Source: Hyphomicrobiales bacterium (GTDB taxonomy: Bacteria > Pseudomonadota > Alphaproteobacteria > Rhizobiales > Rhizobiaceae). From it: a DNA stretch of 64,000 nucleotides. The position numbers were made by a program, and so were the translations under genes. Below the pieces are notes generated by a model. That model worked only from the letters and a program-made list of their open reading frames with translations, was not told the origin of the DNA and searched no databases. The DNA lies in contig UCEU01000007.1 of NCBI GenBank assembly GCA_900471485.1, positions 219,201 to 283,200 of the forward strand. Reading direction: 5' to 3'. Positions 55,185 to 63,909 of this stretch are shown piece by piece. Position 1 is the first letter of the stretch. Every line of letters starts with the position of its first letter.

Positions 55185-55222
55185 TGTTGGGATAATAAAG
55201 ACATACAATCCTGGGGGGTGTA

Positions 55223-57010
55223 ATGCGTCTAAGCAAGTTGAGCATAAGAAACTTCCGAAATTTTCAATCTGTCGATATTCCGCTAGCTGGCAATGTCGTG
55301 TTGCTCGGGCAGAATAGAGTCGGAAAAAGCAATCTGCTGTTTGCAATCCAGCTCATACTCGATCCGACCCTCCCTGACTCAGCCAGGCAGCTGAAGCTGA
55401 CCGACTTCTGGGATGGAGGGCCGGCTGATTTCAGTGCGCCGATCGAGGTGCATCTGGAGCTTTCAGATTTCGCGACGGATATGGCCCTGACCGCGATTCT
55501 GACCGATTTCCGCGCGTCACATGATCCAACGATAGCGCAACTCAGCTACGTCTTCCGCAAGAAGCCCGAGGTTACCGGTGCTCCACAATCGAGTGCCGAC
55601 TGTGAGTTTATCGTTTTCGGAGGCGGCGATGAAATCCGCTCGCTTCCCAGTAGGGTCCGGCGCCGCATCGCAATCGAATTGCTTGACGCTTTGCGAGACG
55701 CTGAAGGGCAGTTGGGGAACTGGCGTAGTTCGCCACTGCGCCCTCTGCTCGAGGATGCTGTTTCCGGGGTCAGCCGCACGGACATCGACGCCGTAGCCGC
55801 CGAGCTCGACAAGGCGACCAAGACGCTCGAAACGTTTCCGACGATCAAGACGCTGGAAGATGAGTTGCGATCTGGCATTCTCCTTCTTTCGGGGAAAGCG
55901 CATGACATAGATGCTCGCCTAAGGTTCGCGCCGGCCGACCCGCTGCGCCTGTTTAGGGCGATTGCGATGTTCATTGACAACGGGAAGCGTGGCATTGGCG
56001 ATGCAAGCCTTGGGTCCGCCAACGTGGCGTTGCTCGCTCTGAAGCTCGCCGAATTCTCATGGCGTCGGAAGAAGAACGAACGAAATTTCTCGCTCCTGTG
56101 CATCGAGGAGCCCGAGGCGCATCTTCACCCGCAACTTCAGCGGTCTGTCTTTAAGAAGCTTCTGGGCAATATCGACGCCTCGCAGGCGATGATCGTCACC
56201 AGCCACTCGCCGACCTTGGCCGCCGTCACCCCGCTGCGATCAATCGTCCAGTTGAAGAAGCAGGCGGGCTCGACCCAGGCATACTCACTTGCGAACCTGC
56301 CGGTCACGTCCGATGAGATCGACGACCTTGAGAACTACCTCGATGCGACACGCGCCGAACTGCTATTCGCTCAGGGCGTTATTTTCGTTGAGGGCGATGC
56401 GGAGGAGGCGCTCTTGCCCACCTTTGCATCGTCACTCAGCCATTCGCTGGACGAGCTTGGAATCACGGTCTGCAACGTCGGCGGCGTCAACTTCCGCCCA
56501 TATGTGAAACTCGCGGAAGCGTTGAAGCTACCTTATTGCGTGATCACCGACTGGGATCCACTCGACGGAAGCAAGCCTCCGCTCGGACGGAAGCGAACGC
56601 TGGACCTTTGGCAGGACATGCTCACGATTCGTGGTCAGCCGCTGCTGACACCACCGCAGCTGGCGAAGTGGGAAGCGATGGATCATGCCGCGTTCAGCGT
56701 AGACGCGGCGAAAACGCGCATTTTCCTCAACGACCAGACCTTCGAGGTATCCGTCGCCAACACGCCCGCCTTGCTGCATCCGCTCCTCGATATTTTGGGC
56801 CAACAGGACTTCGGCTCGGTGCGGACGGCCCGGATCGCGGCTTGGCGAGGCGGCGCGGCGGTCGATGCCGCACAGCTACTTGCCATGATCGCGAGCATCG
56901 GAAAGGGACGCCTCGGAGCCAGGCTGGCGAAGAAGGCGGTGGGTCTCAAGCCGCCAACCTATATCGAAAGTGCGATCACTTCAGTGGTTGCCGCGGTCCA
57001 GCATGCCTAA
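55223..57010 (+). CDS. OLD-family ATPase-Toprim nuclease (GajA-like)
   Basis: A 595-residue class 2 OLD protein. The N-terminal ABC ATPase has Walker A LGQNRVGKSNLLFAIQ (29-37), Walker B LLCIEEPEAHLHPQLQ (about 293-298) and VTSHSPTLAAV (325-335). The C-terminal Toprim domain has VIFVEGDAEEALLP (Glu390) and CVITDWDPLDGSK (Asp443 and Asp445). Length and order fit GajA of Gabija, a DNA-nicking endonuclease controlled by nucleotides. The next gene encodes a UvrD-like helicase, the GajB position. The ATG follows a GGGGGG ribosome site. First gene of a rightward operon. Confidence 0.88.
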   Translation: MRLSKLSIRNFRNFQSVDIPLAGNVVLLGQNRVGKSNLLFAIQLILDPTLPDSARQLKLTDFWDGGPADFSAPIEVHLELSDFATDMALTAILTDFRASHDPTIAQLSYVFRKKPEVTGAPQSSADCEFIVFGGGDEIRSLPSRVRRRIAIELLDALRDAEGQLGNWRSSPLRPLLEDAVSGVSRTDIDAVAAELDKATKTLETFPTIKTLEDELRSGILLLSGKAHDIDARLRFAPADPLRLFRAIAMFIDNGKRGIGDASLGSANVALLALKLAEFSWRRKKNERNFSLLCIEEPEAHLHPQLQRSVFKKLLGNIDASQAMIVTSHSPTLAAVTPLRSIVQLKKQAGSTQAYSLANLPVTSDEIDDLENYLDATRAELLFAQGVIFVEGDAEEALLPTFASSLSHSLDELGITVCNVGGVNFRPYVKLAEALKLPYCVITDWDPLDGSKPPLGRKRTLDLWQDMLTIRGQPLLTPPQLAKWEAMDHAAFSVDAAKTRIFLNDQTFEVSVANTPALLHPLLDILGQQDFGSVRTARIAAWRGGAAVDAAQLLAMIASIGKGRLGARLAKKAVGLKPPTYIESAITSVVAAVQHA

Positions 57011-58784
57011 CGATCGCGCCCTCACTCAGGCCCTTGCCGAACTCAAAGCGAATCCGGAACAGGCAGCAGCCGTCGTTGAGCCCGGCCATTGCGTCGTGCT
57101 GGCCGGCCCCGGAAGTGGGAAGACCAAAACCCTGACGGCGGCTATGGCGAGGGTCTTGGCACAGGAGGTGGTCGAACCGCGAGGCGTCGCCTGCATCACC
57201 TACAACAACGAGTGTGCGATCGAACTTGAAACACGTCTTGCCCGCCTCGGCGTTATTCCCGGCGAGCGCGCCTTCATCGGCACGGTGCACGGCTTCGCGC
57301 TCAGCCAAGTGATTGGTCCTTATCTCCGCTGCGTGCCGATGGGCCTTCCACCTAATTTCAGGGTCGCGACGCGATTGGAAGCGAGAGCTGCGGTGGAGGT
57401 GGCGTACCGGAACGTCATCAATGGCGGCGATGATCCGCACCGGCGGTGGGAGTTCGCGTCCGAGAAGCGCAAGCGCGACGTCGATCGATCGCGGCCCGAG
57501 TGGCGGGGGCGAAATCCGGAACTGGCGGCTTTCATCGAGGCTTATGAGGCAGAACTGCGCCGACAGGGATTGCTTGATTTTGACGATATGCCGCTTCTCG
57601 CCTATCGCATGATCAAAGAACATCTCTGGATTCGGGACGCTCTGCGCGCACGGTTTCCGGTGCTTTTTGTGGACGAGTACCAGGATCTCGGCCACGCGCT
57701 GCATGAGCTCGTCCTGCTCCTGTGTTTTGAGGGCGGAATCCGGCTCTTCGCCGTCGGCGATGCCGACCAGTCAATCTACGCCTTTACCGGCGCCAATCCT
57801 GAATTGCTCGAAAGCCTAACCCGGCGCGCTGATGTGCGGACCATCAGGCTTCGTTTCAATTACCGTTCGGGAGGCAAGATCATTCGCGCATCGCTGGGCG
57901 CGCTGGGCGAAGAGCGGGATTATCGCGGTGTCGATGGCGCCCCCGAAGGGGATCTGAGCTTTTGGCACGTCCCCTATGGTCACGACTCGCAGGCGGAAGC
58001 CCTTGCCGTCACGATAATCCCAAAGCTCGTCGAACAAGGGTTTGAGCTTGGGAAAATCGCGATCCTCTATCGAGCGGCGTGGCTTGGCGACAAGGTCGCG
58101 AATGCGCTGAAGGAAGCCGGCATTCCCTTTGTCCGAACAGACACGAACGCCCTCGTCAGACGAAACTCGCGCCTCGCACGGTTCATTGAAGATTGTGCCC
58201 GGTGGGTGACCGGGGGATGGAGAGACGCTGATCCACCTTATGCGCGGCTTCTGTCGCAGGCTATTGCGCTCGTATTCGGGCGTCATGCCGGCGAACGCGA
58301 GCATCAAGACTTATCCGCGCAGCTCATGACATTCCTCAATGCCTCGATCGGGAGCGAGGAGACGACGCATTTGTGGCTGGAGCGGTTCCAGCGAGAAATC
58401 GTCACGCCTTGGCGCGCCGTCGCCCGGAATTCTGAAGAAGAATGGCATATCTGCGCCGAGATGATCACTAACACTGATCCGGCACGAGACCTCGATCTTT
58501 CGCTGGCCCACTTCGCAGGGCGCGTCGAGGGAGCGGGCCGCGTAAATCTCAGCACGCTTCATAGCGCCAAGGGCAGAGAGTTCGAAGCCGTCGTCATGTA
58601 TGGCGTCAACGCCAGCGACATTCCAAGCGAACGCGATAGGCGCACTCCGGCCGGGCTTCGCGAGGCAAGGAGGTTATTCTACGTCGGTGTGACGCGGCCG
58701 AAGAAGCATCTCAGCTTGGTGTATCAGGAGCACCACCATTCGCCATGGGTCGTTGAACTCTATCAGAGAAGCCAGCGTGAGTAG
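57003..58784 (+). CDS. UvrD-like helicase (GajB-like)
   Basis: A 593-residue superfamily 1 helicase: Walker A VVLAGPGSGKTKTLTAAMAR (35-41), GVACITYNNECAIELETRL, Walker B FPVLFVDEYQDLGHALHELV, FAVGDADQSIYAFTGANPEL and the late STLHSAKGREFEAVVMYGVN and RRLFYVGVTRPKKHL. The ATG at 57003 overlaps the OLD gene stop by eight bases, the tight coupling seen in Gabija. In Gabija GajB binds GajA and works with DNA ends; here it is about 100 residues longer than the well-known GajB, so this may be a variant. Confidence 0.88.
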   Translation: MPNDRALTQALAELKANPEQAAAVVEPGHCVVLAGPGSGKTKTLTAAMARVLAQEVVEPRGVACITYNNECAIELETRLARLGVIPGERAFIGTVHGFALSQVIGPYLRCVPMGLPPNFRVATRLEARAAVEVAYRNVINGGDDPHRRWEFASEKRKRDVDRSRPEWRGRNPELAAFIEAYEAELRRQGLLDFDDMPLLAYRMIKEHLWIRDALRARFPVLFVDEYQDLGHALHELVLLLCFEGGIRLFAVGDADQSIYAFTGANPELLESLTRRADVRTIRLRFNYRSGGKIIRASLGALGEERDYRGVDGAPEGDLSFWHVPYGHDSQAEALAVTIIPKLVEQGFELGKIAILYRAAWLGDKVANALKEAGIPFVRTDTNALVRRNSRLARFIEDCARWVTGGWRDADPPYARLLSQAIALVFGRHAGEREHQDLSAQLMTFLNASIGSEETTHLWLERFQREIVTPWRAVARNSEEEWHICAEMITNTDPARDLDLSLAHFAGRVEGAGRVNLSTLHSAKGREFEAVVMYGVNASDIPSERDRRTPAGLREARRLFYVGVTRPKKHLSLVYQEHHHSPWVVELYQRSQRE

Positions 58785-59379
58785 GAACGCCTCACTGAAT
58801 GGGCCAAGCATCGAAAAGAGACGGAAAGTGAAGAAATATCATATTGATCTCAGCGAGGGCGAAGCCGAGTTTCTTCAAAGGATCGATCTTCGCGTTTCGC
58901 ACCACGATCATGCTGAGGGGCATGCGGCCTATAACGCCAACAAAGAGCCCATCCTGGCGCTCTTGGGTTCTTTGAGCGAGCGCAAGGCGGTGCCGCTACA
59001 AAGGCTAAACTACTGGAATGATCCTCGGTACAATTTCGGCCGGATCAAAGCTTCTCGAAAAGGACTATTCGAGCGCAACGGGTGCACGGGAACGGAGATT
59101 TACACGCACCCTCATTTTATTCCGTACCTGAGATATTTCTTGTTCGGTCCTGAACTTCCCGATGACGTCATCGCCAAATTTGAGGCGAAGGTTGGTAATC
59201 CAGAATGGGTGACGTCGAGCGATGTCGTGCCAATCGGGAAATTTGCTAGGGATCTGACAAGGCAGCATCACCTCGATCTTTCCGACGCGCCGGAGGAGTT
59301 CTTCAAGCTATGCCTCGATATGGGCCTAAGCCTCCGTATCGCAGAGAGCGTCATGCGGTCGGTGCGACAGATTCGCTAA
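58777..59379 (+). CDS. Unknown third gene of the Gabija-like operon
   Basis: A 200-residue protein starting at a GTG (58777) inside the helicase stop region (eight-base overlap); a TTG at 58753 is less likely. Motifs visible: KKYHIDLSEGEAEFLQRIDL, HHDHAEGHAAYNANKEPILA, RLNYWNDPRYNFGRIKASRK and EIYTHPHFIPYLRYFLFGPE. Its His- and Asp-rich N-terminal part could bind metal, but no family is recognised. Coupling to the helicase gene means it is made together with the OLD/UvrD pair, so it is a candidate added subunit, regulator or effector. The operon ends here; the next gene converges. Confidence 0.7.
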   Translation: MSRNASLNGPSIEKRRKVKKYHIDLSEGEAEFLQRIDLRVSHHDHAEGHAAYNANKEPILALLGSLSERKAVPLQRLNYWNDPRYNFGRIKASRKGLFERNGCTGTEIYTHPHFIPYLRYFLFGPELPDDVIAKFEAKVGNPEWVTSSDVVPIGKFARDLTRQHHLDLSDAPEEFFKLCLDMGLSLRIAESVMRSVRQIR

Positions 59380-59438
59380 GAGCTGTGCTCCGCTTGGTGA
59401 GGTCTGCTTCTAGTATTCGGAACCTGGTAGCTCAGGTG

Positions 59439-60776
59439 TCAGTCGCCGGTTCCTATCTCCCTGAGCTCGGCCAAGAAGACTGTGCCGATAGCAACGGCCT
59501 GCTTTGCAGCGTCTGCGTCGACGTCAACTCCATGCGAGGCCTCGTTCATGACCCGAATGGCCCTGAGCATCTCCTGGGTGCTGGCCGGCGCGATCCCGTG
59601 CCTTTGTAGGTCTCGTAGCATATTCATGATGCCGACCGGTCGGTTCGCCGCGACGCCCTTTGCCACGGCGAGGTCGCGGAGCGCCCGTTCGATCTCGATG
59701 CGAAGCTTCACCACTGACATCAGCGGGAACTCGCGTGCAAACTCCTCGACCGTCGGAAGGTCCCCTGCAAGCTGAGGCGGAAGAGCATGCGAGAGCTGAT
59801 ATTGAGCCACGCCCATCGGCTTACTGGAATCCCGGAGCGCATATTCCACGATAACCTCGTTGCGCCCCTTACATAGGATGATGCCGATGGTCGGCTTGTC
59901 ATCGGGATGGCGCAATTGATCGTCCACGGCCGATAGATAGAAGTTCATCTTGCCCGCAAACTCGGGTTTGAAATCCTCGATCTTCAGCTCGATCACCACG
60001 TAGCAGCGCAAGCGGAGATGATAGAATAGGAGGTCGAGGTAATAATCCTGGCCACCAACCTCGAGGTGATATTGGCTGCCGACGAAGGCGAAACCCTTAC
60101 CAAGCTCCAGGATCAGCAGTCGCAGATGCTCGATCAGGCCACGCTCGAGATCGCGCTCCAGCATTTCCGGACCAAGCGCGAGGAAGTCAAATGTATAGGG
60201 GTCCTTGAGAATCTGTTGGGCGAGCTCGGATTGTTCAGCCGGAAGGGTGCGCGAGAAGTTGGTCAATGCGCTGCCTTGACGAGCGAACAGATTGCTGTCG
60301 ATTTGATAAGCGAGAACGTTCCGGCTCCAGCCGTGCTCGATCGCCTGCCGGGCGTACCAGGCCCGTTCCTCGGGCGCCTTGATAGCGTCGAGAAGGCGCA
60401 CGTTATGGCCCCAAGGCAATAGTGCAACAACCTGTTGCACAAAACCGCCGTCGGGCCAGGCCTCGGCGAAGGAGCGCATATATTTCAGGTTTCGGGAGGA
60501 AAGGCCGGTCATTTCCGGAAAGGCCTGGCGAAGGTCATCGGCGAGCCGGTCGATGACCTTCGTTCCCCAGCCCTCACGCTCCTGCCGGGCGAGAATGTCG
60601 CGGCCGATCGTCCAGTAGAGCAGGATCAGTTCGCGGTTGACGGACAGGCTGGCGCGATGCCGCGCCTCAACGATCTTCCGTTTTAGATCGCTGACGAAGG
60701 TCGCGTAGCTCTGTGGATCGATGCCTGCGGCGGGCTTGGCGCTGCCAGGTGTGCGTTTGGGCGGACAAGATGTCAT
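59439..60776 (-). CDS. YhcG-type nuclease (DUF1016, PD-(D/E)XK)
   Basis: A 445-residue protein of the DUF1016/YhcG family. The N-terminal helical domain has ASLSVNRELILLYWTIGRDI and FPEMTGLSSRNLKYMRSFAE. The C-terminal nuclease domain has VGSQYHLEVGGQDYYLDLLF (Asp248) and YVVIELKIEDFKPEFAGKMN (Glu263-x-Lys265). An additional about 90 residues follow. The ATG at 60776 overlaps the integrase stop by four bases, so its translation is coupled to the integrase. The family is frequent in mobile and defence regions; target unknown. This start, not one 18 codons upstream, removes out-of-family residues. Confidence 0.9.
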   Translation of the reverse strand: MTSCPPKRTPGSAKPAAGIDPQSYATFVSDLKRKIVEARHRASLSVNRELILLYWTIGRDILARQEREGWGTKVIDRLADDLRQAFPEMTGLSSRNLKYMRSFAEAWPDGGFVQQVVALLPWGHNVRLLDAIKAPEERAWYARQAIEHGWSRNVLAYQIDSNLFARQGSALTNFSRTLPAEQSELAQQILKDPYTFDFLALGPEMLERDLERGLIEHLRLLILELGKGFAFVGSQYHLEVGGQDYYLDLLFYHLRLRCYVVIELKIEDFKPEFAGKMNFYLSAVDDQLRHPDDKPTIGIILCKGRNEVIVEYALRDSSKPMGVAQYQLSHALPPQLAGDLPTVEEFAREFPLMSVVKLRIEIERALRDLAVAKGVAANRPVGIMNMLRDLQRHGIAPASTQEMLRAIRVMNEASHGVDVDADAAKQAVAIGTVFLAELREIGTGD

Positions 60777-62014
60777 GCGGCCTGCTTCAGGCGCTTCTTG
60801 GCGAGCATGGCACGGACGAACTTGTCCCATTTCGCCATGCCAGCGCGTTTCTCGACCATGTAGTGCCAGCGGTCGTAGTGCTTGGAGCTGACATCTTGTA
60901 GCGCGTGGTTCTGAAGGCGGTCGCGGATTTCCTTCGAGACGCCTGCCTTGCCGGCGAGCGTCTTGAATGTACGCCGGAGGTCCCGGTTTGTCGCATATGG
61001 AATCACGCCGCGATCTCGCTGCCGCCAGACGAAGCTATACAGAGTGCCGTGGCTGACAGGTTTGGATGGGTCCTTTGCAGAGGGGAAGAACCAGCCGTAC
61101 TCGTTCGGCTTGATCGATTCGATCAGCTCGGCGGCGAGCAATGGCACAGGGACGGCGTGCGGCTGGAGGTTCTTGGTCTTTGACCAGTCGATGATCCGCT
61201 CCTTGGCGTCCCATTGATCGACATGAAACCGCGCTATCTCCTCGACGCGCTGGCCGGTCAGCATGATGAGTTGCACCGCGCGGGGATAGGAGGGGTGAAC
61301 CGGCGTGTCGGGGTGGTCCAGCCAGAGATAGAGTTGCACAAACTCGTCTTCGTCGAGCCAGCGCGTGCCCTGGACCTTAGGCTCGGTAGGAATGCCGGTT
61401 GCCGGATTGAAGGGGAGGCGGAAGCGTCGAGAAGAATGCTGCCGATAGTCGTTGTCGGACTTCATGCCCCAGCTAAAAGCGGCATGGAGATAGGACCGCA
61501 CATGGTCGGCCATTGATTTGGCACCGCGCTCGTAAATCGGACGGATCAGCTCTACGATTTCCTCGGCCTCGATTTCGCGGGCGAGGCGGTTGCGCCCGAG
61601 CGTATCGGCGATCTTGTTGAGGCCTTTTTCCGTTTCCTTCCAGGATGGCTTGCCCGCATCCTTTAGCGACGCGACATAACCCTCGAAAAGATCGGCCACT
61701 GTGCCAGGGCGGGTGTCGGTCGCGATCTTGATGCTTCGGCCCTTTTGGATCACGTCAGCAAAGTCGCGCTTGAAGATTTCTCGCGCCTGGGCGAGCGACA
61801 TGGAGGGGTAAGCGCCGAGCTTCTTCTTGGTCCGCTTCCCGTCGCGCCACTGCTGCGCCATCCAGTCAGCGGTGACGCGTTTCGGCATAGGCTTGAGGAC
61901 AAGCACGAGGCGACCGGTGCCGCGCCCTTCGCCGTCGGCAAGATTCTCCTGTTTCTGACTTAGCTCAACCCGCTTCAACGCATGTCGGATCGCGGTGTCG
62001 GTCAGGCTTGGCAT
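60773..62014 (-). CDS. int: Tyrosine recombinase (ICE integrase)
   Basis: A 413-residue site-specific integrase with the N-terminal DUF4102-type domain (KPMPKRVTADWMAQQWRDGK, RTKKKLGAYPSMSLAQAREI), a core-binding domain (about 103-200) and the catalytic domain. Catalytic residues visible: Arg256 in LTGQRVEEIA, Arg347 in NRDLRRTFKTL, His370 in LQNHALQDVSSKHYDRW and Tyr380 in the same motif. The usual His of HxxR is Arg344 here, as in some relatives. It starts 157 bases from the truncated radC and points away from it, so it integrates and, with RdfS, excises the ICE. The ATG at 62014 gives the family N-terminus. Confidence 0.94.
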   Translation of the reverse strand: MPSLTDTAIRHALKRVELSQKQENLADGEGRGTGRLVLVLKPMPKRVTADWMAQQWRDGKRTKKKLGAYPSMSLAQAREIFKRDFADVIQKGRSIKIATDTRPGTVADLFEGYVASLKDAGKPSWKETEKGLNKIADTLGRNRLAREIEAEEIVELIRPIYERGAKSMADHVRSYLHAAFSWGMKSDNDYRQHSSRRFRLPFNPATGIPTEPKVQGTRWLDEDEFVQLYLWLDHPDTPVHPSYPRAVQLIMLTGQRVEEIARFHVDQWDAKERIIDWSKTKNLQPHAVPVPLLAAELIESIKPNEYGWFFPSAKDPSKPVSHGTLYSFVWRQRDRGVIPYATNRDLRRTFKTLAGKAGVSKEIRDRLQNHALQDVSSKHYDRWHYMVEKRAGMAKWDKFVRAMLAKKRLKQAA

Positions 62015-62036
62015 AGCGTTTCCTCCTGTTCCGCAA

Positions 62037-62080
62037 CTGGGATCGGTCGAGGAGAAACGGGGATCGTTTGCTGGGATCGG
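62037..62080. repeat. Direct repeats between integrase and radC
   Basis: CTGGGATCGG occurs at 62037-62046 and 62071-62080, and its core GGGATCG a third time at 62060-62066. They lie between the integrase start and the radC junction, where arm-type integrase sites or RdfS sites are expected. A second pair, GCGTGATC at 62184-62191 and 62194-62201, is inside the radC-ICE junction. Roles are inferred. Confidence 0.5.
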
Positions 62081-62170
62081 AAAGCCGCTTTCAACCCCTC
62101 TAACCGCTCCCAATTTGCCATAGCCGCCCCCTGTACGCAATGGGCAAAAATCTGCCATTCCATTGATGAT

Positions 62171-62893
62171 TCAGCGGTATTCGGCGTGATCCAGCGTGAT
62201 CATCGAGGGGGTAGTGGGGTGATTGTGCACGAGGATCAGCGCCGTGGCCGAAAGCTCGAGCGCCCGCTTGACCACCTCGCGGGTATAGACCGGCGTGTGG
62301 TCGACGGTACCGAGCCCCTGCACCTCGTCGGCGATCAGCGCGTTGCGCTTGTCGAGGAACAGGATGCGGAACTGCTCGCGCGTCTCATGCGCCATCGCCG
62401 CATGACAATATTCGATCACCGACGACCAGGAGGCGAGCACCTGCTTGCCGCGCAGTTCGCTCTTCAGCGTGCGGTGGGCGATGGTCGAGATCAGCTTGAG
62501 ATCGAGTGCCACGGCCTCGCCGACACCCTTGACCTCCTGCAGCAGCGCCACCGGCGCGCCGAAGACGGCGCCGAGCGAGCCGAAGCGGTCGAGCAGCGCC
62601 TTGGCGATCGGCTTGGTGTCGCGCCGCGGAATGAGGCGAAAGAGCATCAGCTCCAGCAGTTCGTAATCCGCCAGCGCGGTGTCGCCATGGTCGCGGAAGC
62701 GGCTGCGCAACCGCTCGCGATGGCCATGATAGTGTTCTTCCTTGCCGGCGGCGCCCGAAATCGCCGTCGGTTTGGCAAGCGTGTTGGCCTTGGCTGGTTG
62801 CTCGGCGAAAAACGAGCGCTCGTCCATGGTATCGCCCGTTGGGAAGGGCAGTTCGGCATCATCATCGGATTGCGGAACAGGGCCCTTCGTCAT
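62171..62893 (-). CDS. radC: RadC family protein, 3' end replaced by the ICE
   Basis: A 240-residue RadC-like protein. The helix-hairpin-helix and MPN regions are visible: [40 protein letters not shown] and [20 protein letters not shown]. The metal-binding HNHP of the MPN/JAB domain is at the break point. Family members continue with a Ser-Gly-Asp-Pro stretch and about 45 more residues; here the text becomes [14 protein letters not shown] and stops. This marks ICE insertion into the 3' part of radC, leaving a truncated protein that lacks the last JAB ligand. It is seven bases after map, in the same operon. Confidence 0.92.
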   Translation of the reverse strand: MTKGPVPQSDDDAELPFPTGDTMDERSFFAEQPAKANTLAKPTAISGAAGKEEHYHGHRERLRSRFRDHGDTALADYELLELMLFRLIPRRDTKPIAKALLDRFGSLGAVFGAPVALLQEVKGVGEAVALDLKLISTIAHRTLKSELRGKQVLASWSSVIEYCHAAMAHETREQFRILFLDKRNALIADEVQGLGTVDHTPVYTREVVKRALELSATALILVHNHPTTPSMITLDHAEYR

Positions 62894-62900
62894 CAGGTGC

Positions 62901-63737
62901 TCATGGGGTTAGCGGTGGAAGGCCGGGACGGTCGAGGCCGCCGGGGGACAGGGTGAAGATCTCGCAGCCGTTGGCGGTCACGCCGACCGTGTGCTCATAC
63001 TGGGCCGAGAGCGAGCGGTCGCGGGTAACGGCCGTCCAGCCGTCGGCCAGGACCTTCACATGCGGACGCCCGAGATTGATCATCGGCTCGATCGTGAAGA
63101 TCATGCCCTCGCGCAGCTCCGGGCCCTCGTTGGCGCGGCCGTAGTGCAGGATGTTGGGCGAATCATGAAACAGCGCGCCGACGCCATGGCCGCAGAAATC
63201 GCGCACGACCGAGCAGCGCTCGGCCTCCGCATAGGTCTGGATCGCTTCGCCGATGGCGCCCGTCCGGGCGCCGGGGTGAACCGCCTTGATGCCGCGCAAC
63301 AGGGATTCGTAGGTTACCTCGAGCAGCCGTTCGGCGGCGCGCTTGATCGTGCCCACGGGATACATGCGGCTGGAATCGCCATGCCATCCATCGACGAAAT
63401 AGGTGACGTCGATGTTGACGATATCACCCTCGCGCAGCGGCTTGGCATCGGGGATGCCGTGACAGACGACGTGGTTGATCGAGGTGCAGGTCGACTTGGT
63501 GTAGCCGCGATAGTTCAGAGTTGCCGGAACCGCGCCGTGATCCATGCCGAATTCGAAGACGAAGCGGTCGATCGCATCCGTGGCGATACCCGGCTTGACG
63601 ACGTCAGCCAGCGCATCCAGGCAGCGCGCCGTCAACTGGCACGCCTTGCGCATCCCCTCGAACGCCTCGGGGCCGTAGAGCCTGATTGCGCCCGTATTTT
63701 TCGACGGCGCGGAGGAGGCTTCGATATAGTTCACCAT
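62901..63737 (-). CDS. map: Type I methionine aminopeptidase
   Basis: A 278-residue metalloenzyme that removes the initiator Met from new proteins. Substrate and metal-binding blocks are intact: [40 protein letters not shown] (metal Asp residues), [20 protein letters not shown] (His), [18 protein letters not shown] (Glu) and [11 protein letters not shown] (Glu-His). Sequence style is rhizobial. It is chromosomal, upstream of radC, and marks the host side of the ICE junction. Start ATG at 63737. Confidence 0.97.
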   Translation of the reverse strand: MVNYIEASSAPSKNTGAIRLYGPEAFEGMRKACQLTARCLDALADVVKPGIATDAIDRFVFEFGMDHGAVPATLNYRGYTKSTCTSINHVVCHGIPDAKPLREGDIVNIDVTYFVDGWHGDSSRMYPVGTIKRAAERLLEVTYESLLRGIKAVHPGARTGAIGEAIQTYAEAERCSVVRDFCGHGVGALFHDSPNILHYGRANEGPELREGMIFTIEPMINLGRPHVKVLADGWTAVTRDRSLSAQYEHTVGVTANGCEIFTLSPGGLDRPGLPPLTP

Positions 63738-63909
63738 TGCAGGGCCTTAGCAGAAATTGTCGTTCTGGTACATAATGCAGCTATGGCGGGTTCGTCCATC
63801 GCGATCAATGGGGTGGTTCGTTTTTGTGGGGTGTGGCAGCGGGCGATTGCTCGCGGTGAGGTGTCTGCAAACGTTCGATGTGAGCGCGTAGGATAAAGAC
63901 CCCTCCCAA

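Noticed and set aside
59401..59460. GGAACC...GGTTCC inverted repeat between converging genes as a terminator
   Set aside because: The loop is 23 bases long and no T-run follows, so a terminator call is not justified.
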